Notes under the pieces: model-generated | The model's input: the letters and a program-made list of their open reading frames with translations, nothing else | Database searches by the model: none | Told to the model about the DNA's origin: nothing | Program-made: the position numbers and the translations under genes | DNA from: a virus | Direction: 5' to 3' (one strand) | Virus record (IMG/VR): IMGVR_UViG_3300028840_004242 | Location: 1-64,000 of that record | DNA length: 64,000 nucleotides | Shown here: positions 6,519 through 16,097 of the stretch, one piece after another | Layout: the number at the start of each line of letters is the position of its first letter | Numbering within the stretch: position 1 is the first letter of the stretch

Positions 6519-9500
6519 CAGAACATTAAATCTAGGTACACTTTTTACGGCTGACATACGCGATTTCCTAAGTAAAACCGCCCGCATTAGAGAAGAATTA
6601 CGCAAGATGGGAGCTGCCTTTGAACAGGGAGCTAGGGGCGGATCCAAGATGGGAAGTGAAACTGCCGCTGGTATTGACAAGGTAGATAAGAGTGTTAAGA
6701 AGAGTGGCAAGACGGTCCAGGAATACAGCAAGCAGATTGCTAAAGTGGAAGGTGCTTGGAAGCGTGTTTTGGCTGCTATGAAGGTAACCGCTTCCTATGG
6801 ATTAGCCGCCTCAGCTATCTTCTCCGTAGTGCAGGCTCTTAAAGCAGGTGTTACGGAAATCATAGATTTTGATCAAGCTCTTAAAAACCTCCAAGCTATC
6901 ACCCGTGCTACCGACAACGAAGTGCTAGGTATGGGTGAAACAATAAAAGATGTGGCACAGAAAACCAAGTTCTCTACTGGTGAAGTAGCAGAGGGAATGG
7001 TATTGTTAGGACAGGCTGGTTTTAGTGCTACAGAGGCAATGCAGTCGATGGAAGCAGTAGCTAACTTGGCTACTGGAACATTATCTGATTTAAAGACTAC
7101 TTCTGATTTACTCACCACCACTATTCGTGCATTTGGATTCCAAACGGTAGAGTCAGCCCGTGTATCTGATGTTATGTCAAATGCTATCAACCGTTCTAAA
7201 CTTACCCTTGACAAACTCCGCATAGCGTTCAACTTTGTAGGTGCCGCGGCAGCACAAACAGGCCTATCGCTGGAAGAGACCGCCGCCGCTATGATGGTTC
7301 TTGCTAATAACGGTCTGAGAGCAAGTACCATTGGTACTGGTTTGAGGCAAGTATTAGCCAGACTTCTTGCACCTAACCGCAATTTAAGAGAGGAATTTGA
7401 AGCACATGGTATTGCTCTAACCAAAGTTAATCCTAAATTAGTAGGATTCCAACAGGCTTTAATGAACCTCAAGCCTATACTGTATGACTCTGAGAGGCAA
7501 GTTGTAGATATGGGCAAGGCTTACAGGTTGTTTGGACTGCGTGGTGCCCAAGCGGCCGCTATCCTTACTCGTGCTTTTGTTACAGGTGACTTTAGTAAGA
7601 TGTTGGAGTATACCTATGAAGTGGGTTCAGCTGCTAGGATGGCTGCAAAACAGATGGAAGGTCTTGGAGTTAAGATTAAGAATTTAGCAGATAGAGCAAA
7701 ATTGATAGCAGTAGCTTTCGGTGAAGGCGGGGCAATAGGAGTTATGAAAGGTTTTATCGATGTGCTCAGAGCCGTTGCAAAAGGTATTGCTGATTTTGTT
7801 AGTTCAGGTCCTGGTAGGCTAACTACAAGTTTTACCGTGTGGACAGGTACTATTTGGTTGTCTATACAGGCTTTGAGAGGTCTGTCTGTGGCTTTTGTAT
7901 TTCTTGGCAGTAAAATAGGTGCTGCCATTACCACTTTAAGATTGTATATTCAATTATTAGTTCAACTTCAAATAGTCTCGGGTCAATCCTTACTGACATT
8001 TAAGGGAATGAAAACTGCTCTTTTAAATGTGGGTGGGATAATAAAAGGATTTAAAGGAGGATGGTTATTACTGGCGGCAGCTATAGGTGCGGTGGTAGCA
8101 GCTATTAAGTTTTGGCTAGGTGCTCAAGAAAGAGCTGTAAATGCGGCCATTAAAACTCAACAAGAGCAGGAGAAAACTGTACAGACTCTTAGGGTGTATG
8201 CTCAGGCACTTTCAGATCTTCAGGCAAGACAGAATGAAGGTAAGGATGTAAGTAAGGAACATGCTGGGTTAGTTGCTCGTTTAAGGAAAGAATATGAATT
8301 ATTGAATGGTGTGTTGTCTGAGTCAGTAGATGCAGTAGGTAGGAATGCGGTGCTTACTCAGAGAGCATATGAGGAAGAACTTAAAAAGAGTATCATTGTA
8401 ACTTCTGATTTGGCTAAAGAGCAAAAAAAGCTATTAGATGAAACTGGAAAATGGGAAGGATTTAAGGAAAGAGTAAAAAGGTTCGGTGGTGTATTTGTAG
8501 GTGTGTTAGCTGATTTTGGTCAATGGATACTCAAGGGAATTAAATGGCTTGCTGATTTTGGAGCCAAAATTATAGATTTAGCTAATATAGTGCTGAGGAA
8601 ACTGAGCCCAGCGTTTGCTTTCTTTTCGGATGTAGGAAAGAAGGGCTTAGAAACCCTTAGTAAATTTTTAGGTTACTTTACGGAAAATCTAGAAGATGCT
8701 GGTAAATCAACCGAAAAGTATAAAAAGCAGAATGAAGAGCTCATTAACACTTATGTTATTATGGCTCAAAAACTCAAAGAAATTACAAAAGGACAGGCCT
8801 CTATAGAAGATATAATAAAGCAGATCGAAGAAATGCAGGGAGTTAAGTTAAGCCCAGAGGCTATATCTGCTATAACTGAAGAACTTAATAAAGTAACCGT
8901 TAAGTTTGAGAAGGAGACTGAGGAATGGGAAAAACAGTTAGGTAAGTTACCTAAATCGTTTCAAGAGATGTTTAGGAGTTTAGATCCCATCCAGAAGGTA
9001 GAGTTCGCTAAGAGACTTAAACAGATGGAAAATGAAATAGCGGCTGCTGAGGATCAGATAAAGATACTTCTTGGTAAAGAAGAGAGTTTCCAGAAGGAAA
9101 GGGCTGCTATTAGAGCTAAATACCTTGCCAAGTTTGCGGAAGATATGGGTAAGGAAACCAAGACTACAGAGGAAAGTTTAAATGACCAGATAAATTTGAT
9201 ACAGGAATTTGTAGAGAAAGAGAATGAGGAATACGAAGGACGATTAGAGGAAAGGGAGAAAACTTATGAGAAGGAATTACTGTTAGCGCAGGGCAATGAG
9301 GAAGAGGTAACCCGTGTAAAGCAAGAAAATCTGGAGAAAAGAACCCAAATAGAGAAAGACCATCAGGATACTATTTTGGGTTATCAATCTGTTATTACAC
9401 AGAAAAGGGGAGAGCTTGAGGCCGAACTTACTGAGAAGATACTAAAGGAAAATGCTAAGGTAACCCAGGGTATAATTAATGAACTGAAGAAAAGACAATC

Positions 9501-10872
9501 AGAACTTAGAAAAGAGGCTGAAGATTTTGAAAAGACCTCTCTTGATTTTAAAAAGAAAGGTCAAGAAGAGGCTCTTGAAATATCCCGTCAGGGGATGAGT
9601 GAAGAGCAGAAGTTCCGAAGCATAATGGCTGAAAGGGATGATGTTTTAAGAAGGGCTAGAATAACTAAAGATAAGGAACTTTTCAACAAAGCACTAGAAT
9701 TAACCAAACAGTTAGCCACCGAAGTTAAGGACGAAAATGGAGAAGTAATTTACACCCTTGAAGAGAATGCCCGTAGGTTCTCCCAACAGTATCAGGATAT
9801 CGCTCGTAATGCACAACTCACGTTTAAAAATCTATCAGAGGATAGAAAACAGGAACAACAGGATGTAGAAACAGCAATCACTAAGATGACTGATTTGTTA
9901 AAAGCATACAAAGGGGAGATGGATGAAATTTCAAGGAAGAAATTGGAATTACAAGCTGATGAAGCAATGGATAAATTGGATAAAATGTACGATTGGGTCA
10001 CCAAGTTCAGAAAGGAATGGGACCAAATTGAATCTAAATCAGTAGTTTTGAATGTTGAAGTTAAGCAGAGTGGAGGAGGTGGAAGCACTTCTACCACTAC
10101 TCCTGAAGGTGAGGGTGAAACTGTAGAGTCAGATTCGAGCGAGCGAACCTATATGAGAAAGGGAGGAATAGTTAAGCAAGTTAAAGAAGTAATTCACAGA
10201 AGAATAGGCGGATGGGCGGATAGGGCTAGAGGTAAGATAGCTGGATACGGAGGCGGAGACATTGTTAGAGCTATGTTGGAGCCTGGGGAATTTGTCGCCC
10301 GTAAAGAAGCTGTTAGCAAATATGGTCCTGATTTCTTTGAAGGTCTTAATAAGATGACGGTGCCGCAGACCGTAGTTGAGGCACAAGGAGGTGCCCAAAG
10401 ATCTGGTGGGTCTGAAACTGCTTCCACTGCTGCTTCTGCTGCTGGCGACGGTGGGGATGGCGGAGGGGTAGCTGCTAAAATAGGTGGCTTAATCAAAGAA
10501 ATCAAAAAGAAAGTTATCACTTCTAATACTAAAGTAGTCAAGTTGCGAAAGGGAGGCAATGTAGTGAACTATATAAGGTCTGCTGGTGCCCGTGTTCACT
10601 CCTCCCTTTCCAATATTTCTTATAGCACCCAAAGTAGGACGGCTTATGTGGCCGCTCGTACTGGAGGTTTAATAATGGCTCCTGCCCCTGCTCCTGCCAT
10701 AGTAAAGCTACAAGAAGGAGGAAATGTTCCTTACAGCTCTAAGGAACCAGGCAAAGTTATCAATGTTAATATAGCACCTAGGTATTTAACAGGCGACCGT
10801 AGGAGTATGCGACAGGCAGCGGTTGAAATTAAACGAGAACTCGAAGCACTAGGAGTAAGATGGGGAAAATAG
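6511..10872 (+). CDS. Tape measure protein
   Basis: 1453 residues, the longest gene with ordinary composition in the tail operon; it sets tail length and should enter the host envelope at DNA ejection. The N-terminal part (about 90-420) matches the PhageMin tail family (TGEVAEGMVLLGQAGFSATE, GLSLEETAAAMMVLANNG). Hydrophobic segments lie at about 445-470 and 515-535. Residues 730-1180 are Glu/Lys-rich coiled coil. Near 1254 is the usual C-terminal motif MLEPGEFVARKEAV...KYG. A Gly-Ser-Thr linker (GGGGSTSTTT) precedes that region. ATG 6511 overlaps the GT stop. At about three residues per 0.45 nm helix rise the tail would be long, roughly 200 nm. Confidence 0.92.
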   Translation: MADRTLNLGTLFTADIRDFLSKTARIREELRKMGAAFEQGARGGSKMGSETAAGIDKVDKSVKKSGKTVQEYSKQIAKVEGAWKRVLAAMKVTASYGLAASAIFSVVQALKAGVTEIIDFDQALKNLQAITRATDNEVLGMGETIKDVAQKTKFSTGEVAEGMVLLGQAGFSATEAMQSMEAVANLATGTLSDLKTTSDLLTTTIRAFGFQTVESARVSDVMSNAINRSKLTLDKLRIAFNFVGAAAAQTGLSLEETAAAMMVLANNGLRASTIGTGLRQVLARLLAPNRNLREEFEAHGIALTKVNPKLVGFQQALMNLKPILYDSERQVVDMGKAYRLFGLRGAQAAAILTRAFVTGDFSKMLEYTYEVGSAARMAAKQMEGLGVKIKNLADRAKLIAVAFGEGGAIGVMKGFIDVLRAVAKGIADFVSSGPGRLTTSFTVWTGTIWLSIQALRGLSVAFVFLGSKIGAAITTLRLYIQLLVQLQIVSGQSLLTFKGMKTALLNVGGIIKGFKGGWLLLAAAIGAVVAAIKFWLGAQERAVNAAIKTQQEQEKTVQTLRVYAQALSDLQARQNEGKDVSKEHAGLVARLRKEYELLNGVLSESVDAVGRNAVLTQRAYEEELKKSIIVTSDLAKEQKKLLDETGKWEGFKERVKRFGGVFVGVLADFGQWILKGIKWLADFGAKIIDLANIVLRKLSPAFAFFSDVGKKGLETLSKFLGYFTENLEDAGKSTEKYKKQNEELINTYVIMAQKLKEITKGQASIEDIIKQIEEMQGVKLSPEAISAITEELNKVTVKFEKETEEWEKQLGKLPKSFQEMFRSLDPIQKVEFAKRLKQMENEIAAAEDQIKILLGKEESFQKERAAIRAKYLAKFAEDMGKETKTTEESLNDQINLIQEFVEKENEEYEGRLEEREKTYEKELLLAQGNEEEVTRVKQENLEKRTQIEKDHQDTILGYQSVITQKRGELEAELTEKILKENAKVTQGIINELKKRQSELRKEAEDFEKTSLDFKKKGQEEALEISRQGMSEEQKFRSIMAERDDVLRRARITKDKELFNKALELTKQLATEVKDENGEVIYTLEENARRFSQQYQDIARNAQLTFKNLSEDRKQEQQDVETAITKMTDLLKAYKGEMDEISRKKLELQADEAMDKLDKMYDWVTKFRKEWDQIESKSVVLNVEVKQSGGGGSTSTTTPEGEGETVESDSSERTYMRKGGIVKQVKEVIHRRIGGWADRARGKIAGYGGGDIVRAMLEPGEFVARKEAVSKYGPDFFEGLNKMTVPQTVVEAQGGAQRSGGSETASTAASAAGDGGDGGGVAAKIGGLIKEIKKKVITSNTKVVKLRKGGNVVNYIRSAGARVHSSLSNISYSTQSRTAYVAARTGGLIMAPAPAPAIVKLQEGGNVPYSSKEPGKVINVNIAPRYLTGDRRSMRQAAVEIKRELEALGVRWGK

Positions 10873-10873
10873 A

Positions 10874-11608
10874 ATGTCATCTGTAAAATTATTTCCTTAC
10901 AATATATTAGCGGAAGACGCTTCGGTAACCGTTACAGGATCTCCTGATAGCGGTTATCCTGAAAGTAGACTTTATGACAGGTCGATTGACTTCTATTGGA
11001 AATACACTAATACTGGAGACATTAGTATAGAGTGCGATCAAGGATCTGGTATTCTTAATGTTGATTTCTTAGCGATTGAAAGACATAATTTTAATGGAAG
11101 AACGATGCATTGGGAATATAGTGATAATGGAAGTAGTTGGTCACCTGCTGTTACCAGTTGGACTCAGTCTGGTAATACTCAAATCATAAAAACCCTTACT
11201 ACAGCTTTAACTCACCGTTATTGGAGAATACGGGTTATTGGTGCTGTAAATCCTCAATGTACTGAGGTGTGGATGAGTTTAGGGTATGAGTTTAGGATTA
11301 ATTATGAAAGTCCTTCAGGTAAACCACTACCTAATGTTCGCTGGCGTGAAACATTGGGAGGCATGGAGAGGAGCACCAAGCTAGGAGGAGTTAGAAGGGA
11401 AAGAAATTACACATTACCTCATTTTCAGAATGACTATACGTTGGCTTCTTTTAGGCAGGCAGAGGATTATCTGGACGACTATTCTAAACCTCTTTATATA
11501 ATGGATCATGAAGGCAATTATTGGTTTGCTAGGATAAGAGATACAGAAGAAAACTATAATACGGAAGAAACTGCTGAACGAGATATTGAATTCTTAGAGA
11601 TGCTATGA
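10874..11608 (+). CDS. Minor tail protein with discoidin-like domain, probable distal tail protein
   Basis: 244 residues. Residues 15-135 read like an F5/8 type C (discoidin) beta-sandwich: SGYPESRLYDRS, VDFLAIERHNF, YSDNGSSWSPAV, HRYWRIRVIG. The C-terminal part (LGGMERSTKLGG ... FRQAEDYLDDYSKPLYI) is a different, tail-tip type fold. Position right after the tape measure is that of distal tail or minor tail proteins. It ends in ATGA overlap with the next gene. Confidence 0.6.
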   Translation: MSSVKLFPYNILAEDASVTVTGSPDSGYPESRLYDRSIDFYWKYTNTGDISIECDQGSGILNVDFLAIERHNFNGRTMHWEYSDNGSSWSPAVTSWTQSGNTQIIKTLTTALTHRYWRIRVIGAVNPQCTEVWMSLGYEFRINYESPSGKPLPNVRWRETLGGMERSTKLGGVRRERNYTLPHFQNDYTLASFRQAEDYLDDYSKPLYIMDHEGNYWFARIRDTEENYNTEETAERDIEFLEML

Positions 11609-14220
11609 AAACCTTAACCTCTTTTAATCAAACAGCTTCGGACAGTCCACATACTGATTTAATAAGATTAGCCAAGATAGAATTAAGCGGTCTTACACTT
11701 TATTTTTGTGACCGTTCTTTTGGTAGTGCTGGGTCTGAAATGGAGTTCAACAGTCAGCTCTATGAACCCATGGTTCTTAGTTGGAGTGAAATAAGATCAG
11801 GAAAGGTGGGATTAGAAGGTAAACCCAGTGAACCAGGAGAAACTAGTTTTGTAATAGACAACACCATTCCTGTGGGAGGTGTGGATTACTTCACCAAACT
11901 CTTTAATTATTACAAACCTGCTTATTCCGTAGTAACCATATCTGAAATATTTGAAGGAGCCTCTGCTTCAGATGAAATCATACGTTTTAAGGGTAGCATT
12001 GAAGATATCGATATGGGATGGGAAGAGGTAACCCTTCACTGTTCTGATCTTAGTATAGATATAGATAAAAAGATAGAATTTGAGGTGATGGATGAGGAGA
12101 CATATCCTGAAGCTGATCCAGATGATTGGGGCAAAATGCTACCAATTGTTTATGGTCAGGCTAAACGAGTTCCTTTCCTAGCTGCTGATGCAGGATCTAT
12201 GTCTACATTGGTAACTAATATTACCAATGTACAAAGTACTTTCGATGTTTCAGAAGGAAGTAAATTTCCTTCTGGTGGTGCAGAGATTCAAATAGACTTT
12301 GAGAGAATATTGTATGTTCAAAGAGTGGGCAATACACTTACTGGATGTATCAGGGGATATAATGGAACAGATGCAGTAGCTCATAATGTAGGTGCAACAG
12401 TGGCAGAGATTCAGACAGCCTATATTTACTTGATAGGGCATCCTGTTCATTCTATTGATGACGTATATGTTATAAATAGAAATTCAGATGAGAATGTTCT
12501 TCAGTCAGGAAACTATACGGTTTATACAGGGCAGAGCGGAGATGAGCATACCGATTATCCTGGAAAGGCTGTGATTCAATTTAACACTATTCCCTCTATT
12601 GAAGCCCAGGTTAATGTAGAGATAGAGGATACTATAGATGTAGATGATAATATTGCGGTTCAAGATGCACAGCATAAGCATAACGCAGGAGGGGTAGATT
12701 ACGAAGTATATGAGTTTGAACAAGCTAGGTATACTGTAGGAGATGGAGGTTGGTTTTCATGTAGTGATATCTATCACCAAGAAAATTGTACTCTTAAAAA
12801 TATTGTAGATAATAATGTTACTAGTTGGTGTGCTATGCAAGGTCAGGGCACTAATGTTGAATTATCTAAAGTTTTTGTTCAAGATGCACCTGGTGATATC
12901 GAACAATACCGTGTTTGTTGTGCTATTTATGCTGCTGATACAAATTGTGGTGTACATGTTGATTTTATTAATAGTACTATTGATTGGTCAAGGACAGGTG
13001 GGGACTTTGTAGTAAATGTGATAGAGAAAGGACCATGGAGGGAGTATAGTGGCACCTGGGAGAATTTCTTAAATGAGGAAGCTAATATAACAAGAACAGG
13101 CACTAGTGCTGGAGGTTATGTTTTAGCGAGTCTTGTATGGGTGGAGTTAATAATTGGTGCGGAGGTGCCTCAATCTTATTCAGGTGTTACTAAGCAGAAT
13201 ACAGTCCTCAAAATAGGTACTGTAGAATTAGTAGGTAATAGCGTAGCTGATACAGTAATCGGGGGTAGGGTTTCGGCTGACATACAAGGATATGAAGCGG
13301 ACGATTCGGGCGATTATGGCACTGACGGAGAAGTGATAGAAAGGCCTGATTACATACTAAAGCACTTCCTGATAGAACGCTGTGGTTTAACCTCCAGTGA
13401 AATAGGAACTACATACACACAAGCAGGCTCTGATTATGATTCTAATAATATCACCCTTGCTCCTGTACTTCTGGAAAAACCTAATATTAGGGAGTTCATT
13501 AGTCAAATAGCTTTTCAATCCCGTAGTATAGAGTATTGGGAGGAAGGCAAGCATAATCTTAAATGGATACCTTACACTGACACTTCAGATAAAACCATCG
13601 AAGCAGCCCGTATAGACATAGAATCTATATTGTTGAGCTATACACCAAGAGCTGAAATATTGAATAAGTTTGTAGGTGCCTACAATAAGGAATGGATAGG
13701 TGCCTTTGGTTCCAGTGCTTATTCTGAGGAGATAGAATCTCAAAGGAATGTAGTTCTAGCTCAGTCTGTTACAAGTCAAGCTGATTTTGGAGTATTGGAA
13801 GAAGATCCACTTCAGCTTGATTTTATCAGAGATGAATCACTAGCTCAACGCATACTTAACTATTTTAGAGACGTTAGGTGTCAACCACGATTAGTAGTGG
13901 AGTACACAGGGGGACAGTACCTTACTGATTTTGAAAAAGGAGATATTTTTGATTTTGTATTTGAAGCGGATGCGGATCTAGATAAAAGACTGCTCGGCTT
14001 GGTCACAAGTGAAGGAACTCAGTTTAGAATTATCGACATGGAGCACAGGGAAGGAGGGGTGATATGGATACAGGGTATATTAGTAGTTTCCTCTTCTACC
14101 TCTTCTGGTGCTTTTTATCCTTCCTCAGCATCTGATGACGGCTATACCCAAGGATCTACTTTTTACAATGACACAATCGCTATACCTATAGGCGATTATC
14201 AAGGAAGCCCTGTTTACTAA
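11605..14220 (+). CDS. Baseplate hub / tail tip protein
   Basis: 871 residues. The first 200 residues have hub features (FCDRSFGS, SQLYEPMVLSWSE, GKMLPIVYGQAKRVP), as in tail-tip proteins that close the tube and carry fibres. An Asn/Asp-rich central region includes TNITNVQSTFDV and a beta-rich domain. The C-terminal third (about 600-820) includes FISQIAFQSRSIEYWEEGKHNLKW cut from a hub-like repeat and LNKFVGAYNKEW. Last residues are Ser/Thr-rich (SSSTSSGAF). Ends in TAATG overlap with the first fibre gene. Confidence 0.6.
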   Translation: MKTLTSFNQTASDSPHTDLIRLAKIELSGLTLYFCDRSFGSAGSEMEFNSQLYEPMVLSWSEIRSGKVGLEGKPSEPGETSFVIDNTIPVGGVDYFTKLFNYYKPAYSVVTISEIFEGASASDEIIRFKGSIEDIDMGWEEVTLHCSDLSIDIDKKIEFEVMDEETYPEADPDDWGKMLPIVYGQAKRVPFLAADAGSMSTLVTNITNVQSTFDVSEGSKFPSGGAEIQIDFERILYVQRVGNTLTGCIRGYNGTDAVAHNVGATVAEIQTAYIYLIGHPVHSIDDVYVINRNSDENVLQSGNYTVYTGQSGDEHTDYPGKAVIQFNTIPSIEAQVNVEIEDTIDVDDNIAVQDAQHKHNAGGVDYEVYEFEQARYTVGDGGWFSCSDIYHQENCTLKNIVDNNVTSWCAMQGQGTNVELSKVFVQDAPGDIEQYRVCCAIYAADTNCGVHVDFINSTIDWSRTGGDFVVNVIEKGPWREYSGTWENFLNEEANITRTGTSAGGYVLASLVWVELIIGAEVPQSYSGVTKQNTVLKIGTVELVGNSVADTVIGGRVSADIQGYEADDSGDYGTDGEVIERPDYILKHFLIERCGLTSSEIGTTYTQAGSDYDSNNITLAPVLLEKPNIREFISQIAFQSRSIEYWEEGKHNLKWIPYTDTSDKTIEAARIDIESILLSYTPRAEILNKFVGAYNKEWIGAFGSSAYSEEIESQRNVVLAQSVTSQADFGVLEEDPLQLDFIRDESLAQRILNYFRDVRCQPRLVVEYTGGQYLTDFEKGDIFDFVFEADADLDKRLLGLVTSEGTQFRIIDMEHREGGVIWIQGILVVSSSTSSGAFYPSSASDDGYTQGSTFYNDTIAIPIGDYQGSPVY

Positions 14221-16097
14221 TGGCAAAAACTTTTATCAGATTTAATAATGTTGTTATTCCTGAGGAATCTGTTATAGCCAGAGCCTTTGTGGTTTTCACT
14301 TCTTATTCTTCTCTAGACTCTATAGATGCTAATGTTAAATGCTATTTTGCTAATCAAGATAATCCTTCCGCTCCTTCCTCTAAAAGTGATTTAGATAGTA
14401 GACCTTTGACCTCTTCTGTGGACTGGACAAACCTCCAAGAATGGGTAGATAATAGGGTGTACACTACTCCTGATCTCAGAGACATACTACAAACAGTGAT
14501 GGATAGGGAGGGATGGGAGAGCGGTAATAGTGTTCTTTTTATAATGGAAGACGATAGTTCTGACACTGGATCCCGTCGTGAGTTTTCGGCTATTGAGTTC
14601 CTTAGTGGGGCTGAGAAAGCAGAACTTAGGTTGTCTTGGGAACCTCCACGTCAAATAGAGAGGGTGGATTTTATTCCTGCACCAGGGGCTTATAGTGAGG
14701 ATGTGGATGTAGAGTTAGTAGCTTACCCTTCTGGATGTTCTATCTATTATACTTTAGATGGAAGTGATCCAGATGAAAATTCTTATCTTTATTCTTCTGC
14801 TCTTCCTTTGATCACTTCTGAGTATAATTATCATATAAGGGCTCGTGCTTACAAAGATCATTGGCTTCCAAGTGAAATATATGATGGTTATTATTTTACC
14901 ACTACTATTGTTAAGGTTGAGGAGATATTTGATTCTGGTGAGAATCGTTTGAGGTATGTAGATATTGCTTTGGATTCTAATGATGTTCCTCATTTATTCT
15001 TTGGAAAGTTAAATCCTCTTGTAGGAGTACTTGGAAGTTATGAATTATATTATATCAATAGAATAGGAGGATCGTGGTCACCAATGGAATTGATCCGTCA
15101 GATTCCTTATGACGGTACTTATAGGCAGATTAATCGAGACATGGGTATAGTGATAGATAGTAATGACGACCCTATTGTTTACTGGTCTGAGAATAGAGAA
15201 AGTGGAATCTATAATGCTGATTTTTGCAGGGCAAAGAAAAGTGGAGGATCTTGGTCATTAGAAACTCCAGTATCAGATCTAAGTTCTTATTTAGTATTGG
15301 ATTTTGAATATTTTATAGAGGAAGATGATACAGAACATGTGATGTTTACTGACTATACAGGTGTATATCCTGTAAGATGGTTTTCGAGGAACCCTAACAC
15401 TGGTAATTGGTCTTATGGTGGTCAATTTTCTAGTAATGTGGATTATGATTTTGTGATAGACAGTAATGGTTATATCCATTGTGTATATGGATCTAACAAT
15501 CTTACCAGTATTTATTATAGGACTAATGCATCTGGTTCTTGGGTAACAGAGTCTTGGCTTCATCATCCAGAAAATGAAGATATAAAAATCTTTGGTACTT
15601 TCAATATAGGATTAGGTATAGGAGATGAAGTTCATATAATGTGGGCTGGTAATGAGTATCATCAAGAAGCTGCCTGTGGTGGAATACATAGGTTTAATTC
15701 TAGAATCATAAGGTGGTATAAGGATGAAGAAGGAACTTGGGTTCGAAGGATATATGAAGATGCTGGTAAGAAATGGGATGAGGCTGGGGATTGTAGAGAT
15801 AATTGGTATACAGCATTAGATATGGAAATGCTACCTATAAATGCAGAAAACAATGTGCCTAGTTTTGTAGGACGTTGGTGCAGTTATAGCACCTGTTACG
15901 TGACACTTTGGAGAGGGTATGGAGCAAATATAAATATAGAAGGGGGATACGAAGAGGACGAATCTGCTGAGTGTAATGCTGTAGATAGTGATCTTAATAA
16001 TCATTTAGCGTGGGTATGGGAAAACGAAGATGTAACTCCTAATACATATAAATTAAAATATGGAACCACTGCAATTGAGTGGAGAGAGTATTTGTAA
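14220..16097 (+). CDS. Tail fibre with paralogous N-domain, chitobiase-like and beta-propeller-like regions
   Basis: 625 residues. Residues 1-141 form a domain shared with the next gene (MAKxFIRF, DNPSAP, LQTV, GW.SGN, DDSSDTGS). Residues about 160-225 resemble the FN3/CHB_HEX_C fold of chitobiases (SIYYTLDGSDPDENS, YHIRARAYK). From about 235 to the end are repeated strands with 'DSNDVPH', 'DSNDDPIVYWSE', 'DSNGYIHCVYGS', like the Asp-box repeats of sialidase-type propellers. No catalytic residues were identified. Probably a receptor-binding or glycan-binding fibre. Confidence 0.6.
   Translation: MAKTFIRFNNVVIPEESVIARAFVVFTSYSSLDSIDANVKCYFANQDNPSAPSSKSDLDSRPLTSSVDWTNLQEWVDNRVYTTPDLRDILQTVMDREGWESGNSVLFIMEDDSSDTGSRREFSAIEFLSGAEKAELRLSWEPPRQIERVDFIPAPGAYSEDVDVELVAYPSGCSIYYTLDGSDPDENSYLYSSALPLITSEYNYHIRARAYKDHWLPSEIYDGYYFTTTIVKVEEIFDSGENRLRYVDIALDSNDVPHLFFGKLNPLVGVLGSYELYYINRIGGSWSPMELIRQIPYDGTYRQINRDMGIVIDSNDDPIVYWSENRESGIYNADFCRAKKSGGSWSLETPVSDLSSYLVLDFEYFIEEDDTEHVMFTDYTGVYPVRWFSRNPNTGNWSYGGQFSSNVDYDFVIDSNGYIHCVYGSNNLTSIYYRTNASGSWVTESWLHHPENEDIKIFGTFNIGLGIGDEVHIMWAGNEYHQEAACGGIHRFNSRIIRWYKDEEGTWVRRIYEDAGKKWDEAGDCRDNWYTALDMEMLPINAENNVPSFVGRWCSYSTCYVTLWRGYGANINIEGGYEEDESAECNAVDSDLNNHLAWVWENEDVTPNTYKLKYGTTAIEWREYL

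Noticed and set aside
6873-7517. 214-codon leftward frame within the tape measure
   Set aside because: Antisense of a strongly conserved tape-measure domain, no RBS or neighbours on that strand.
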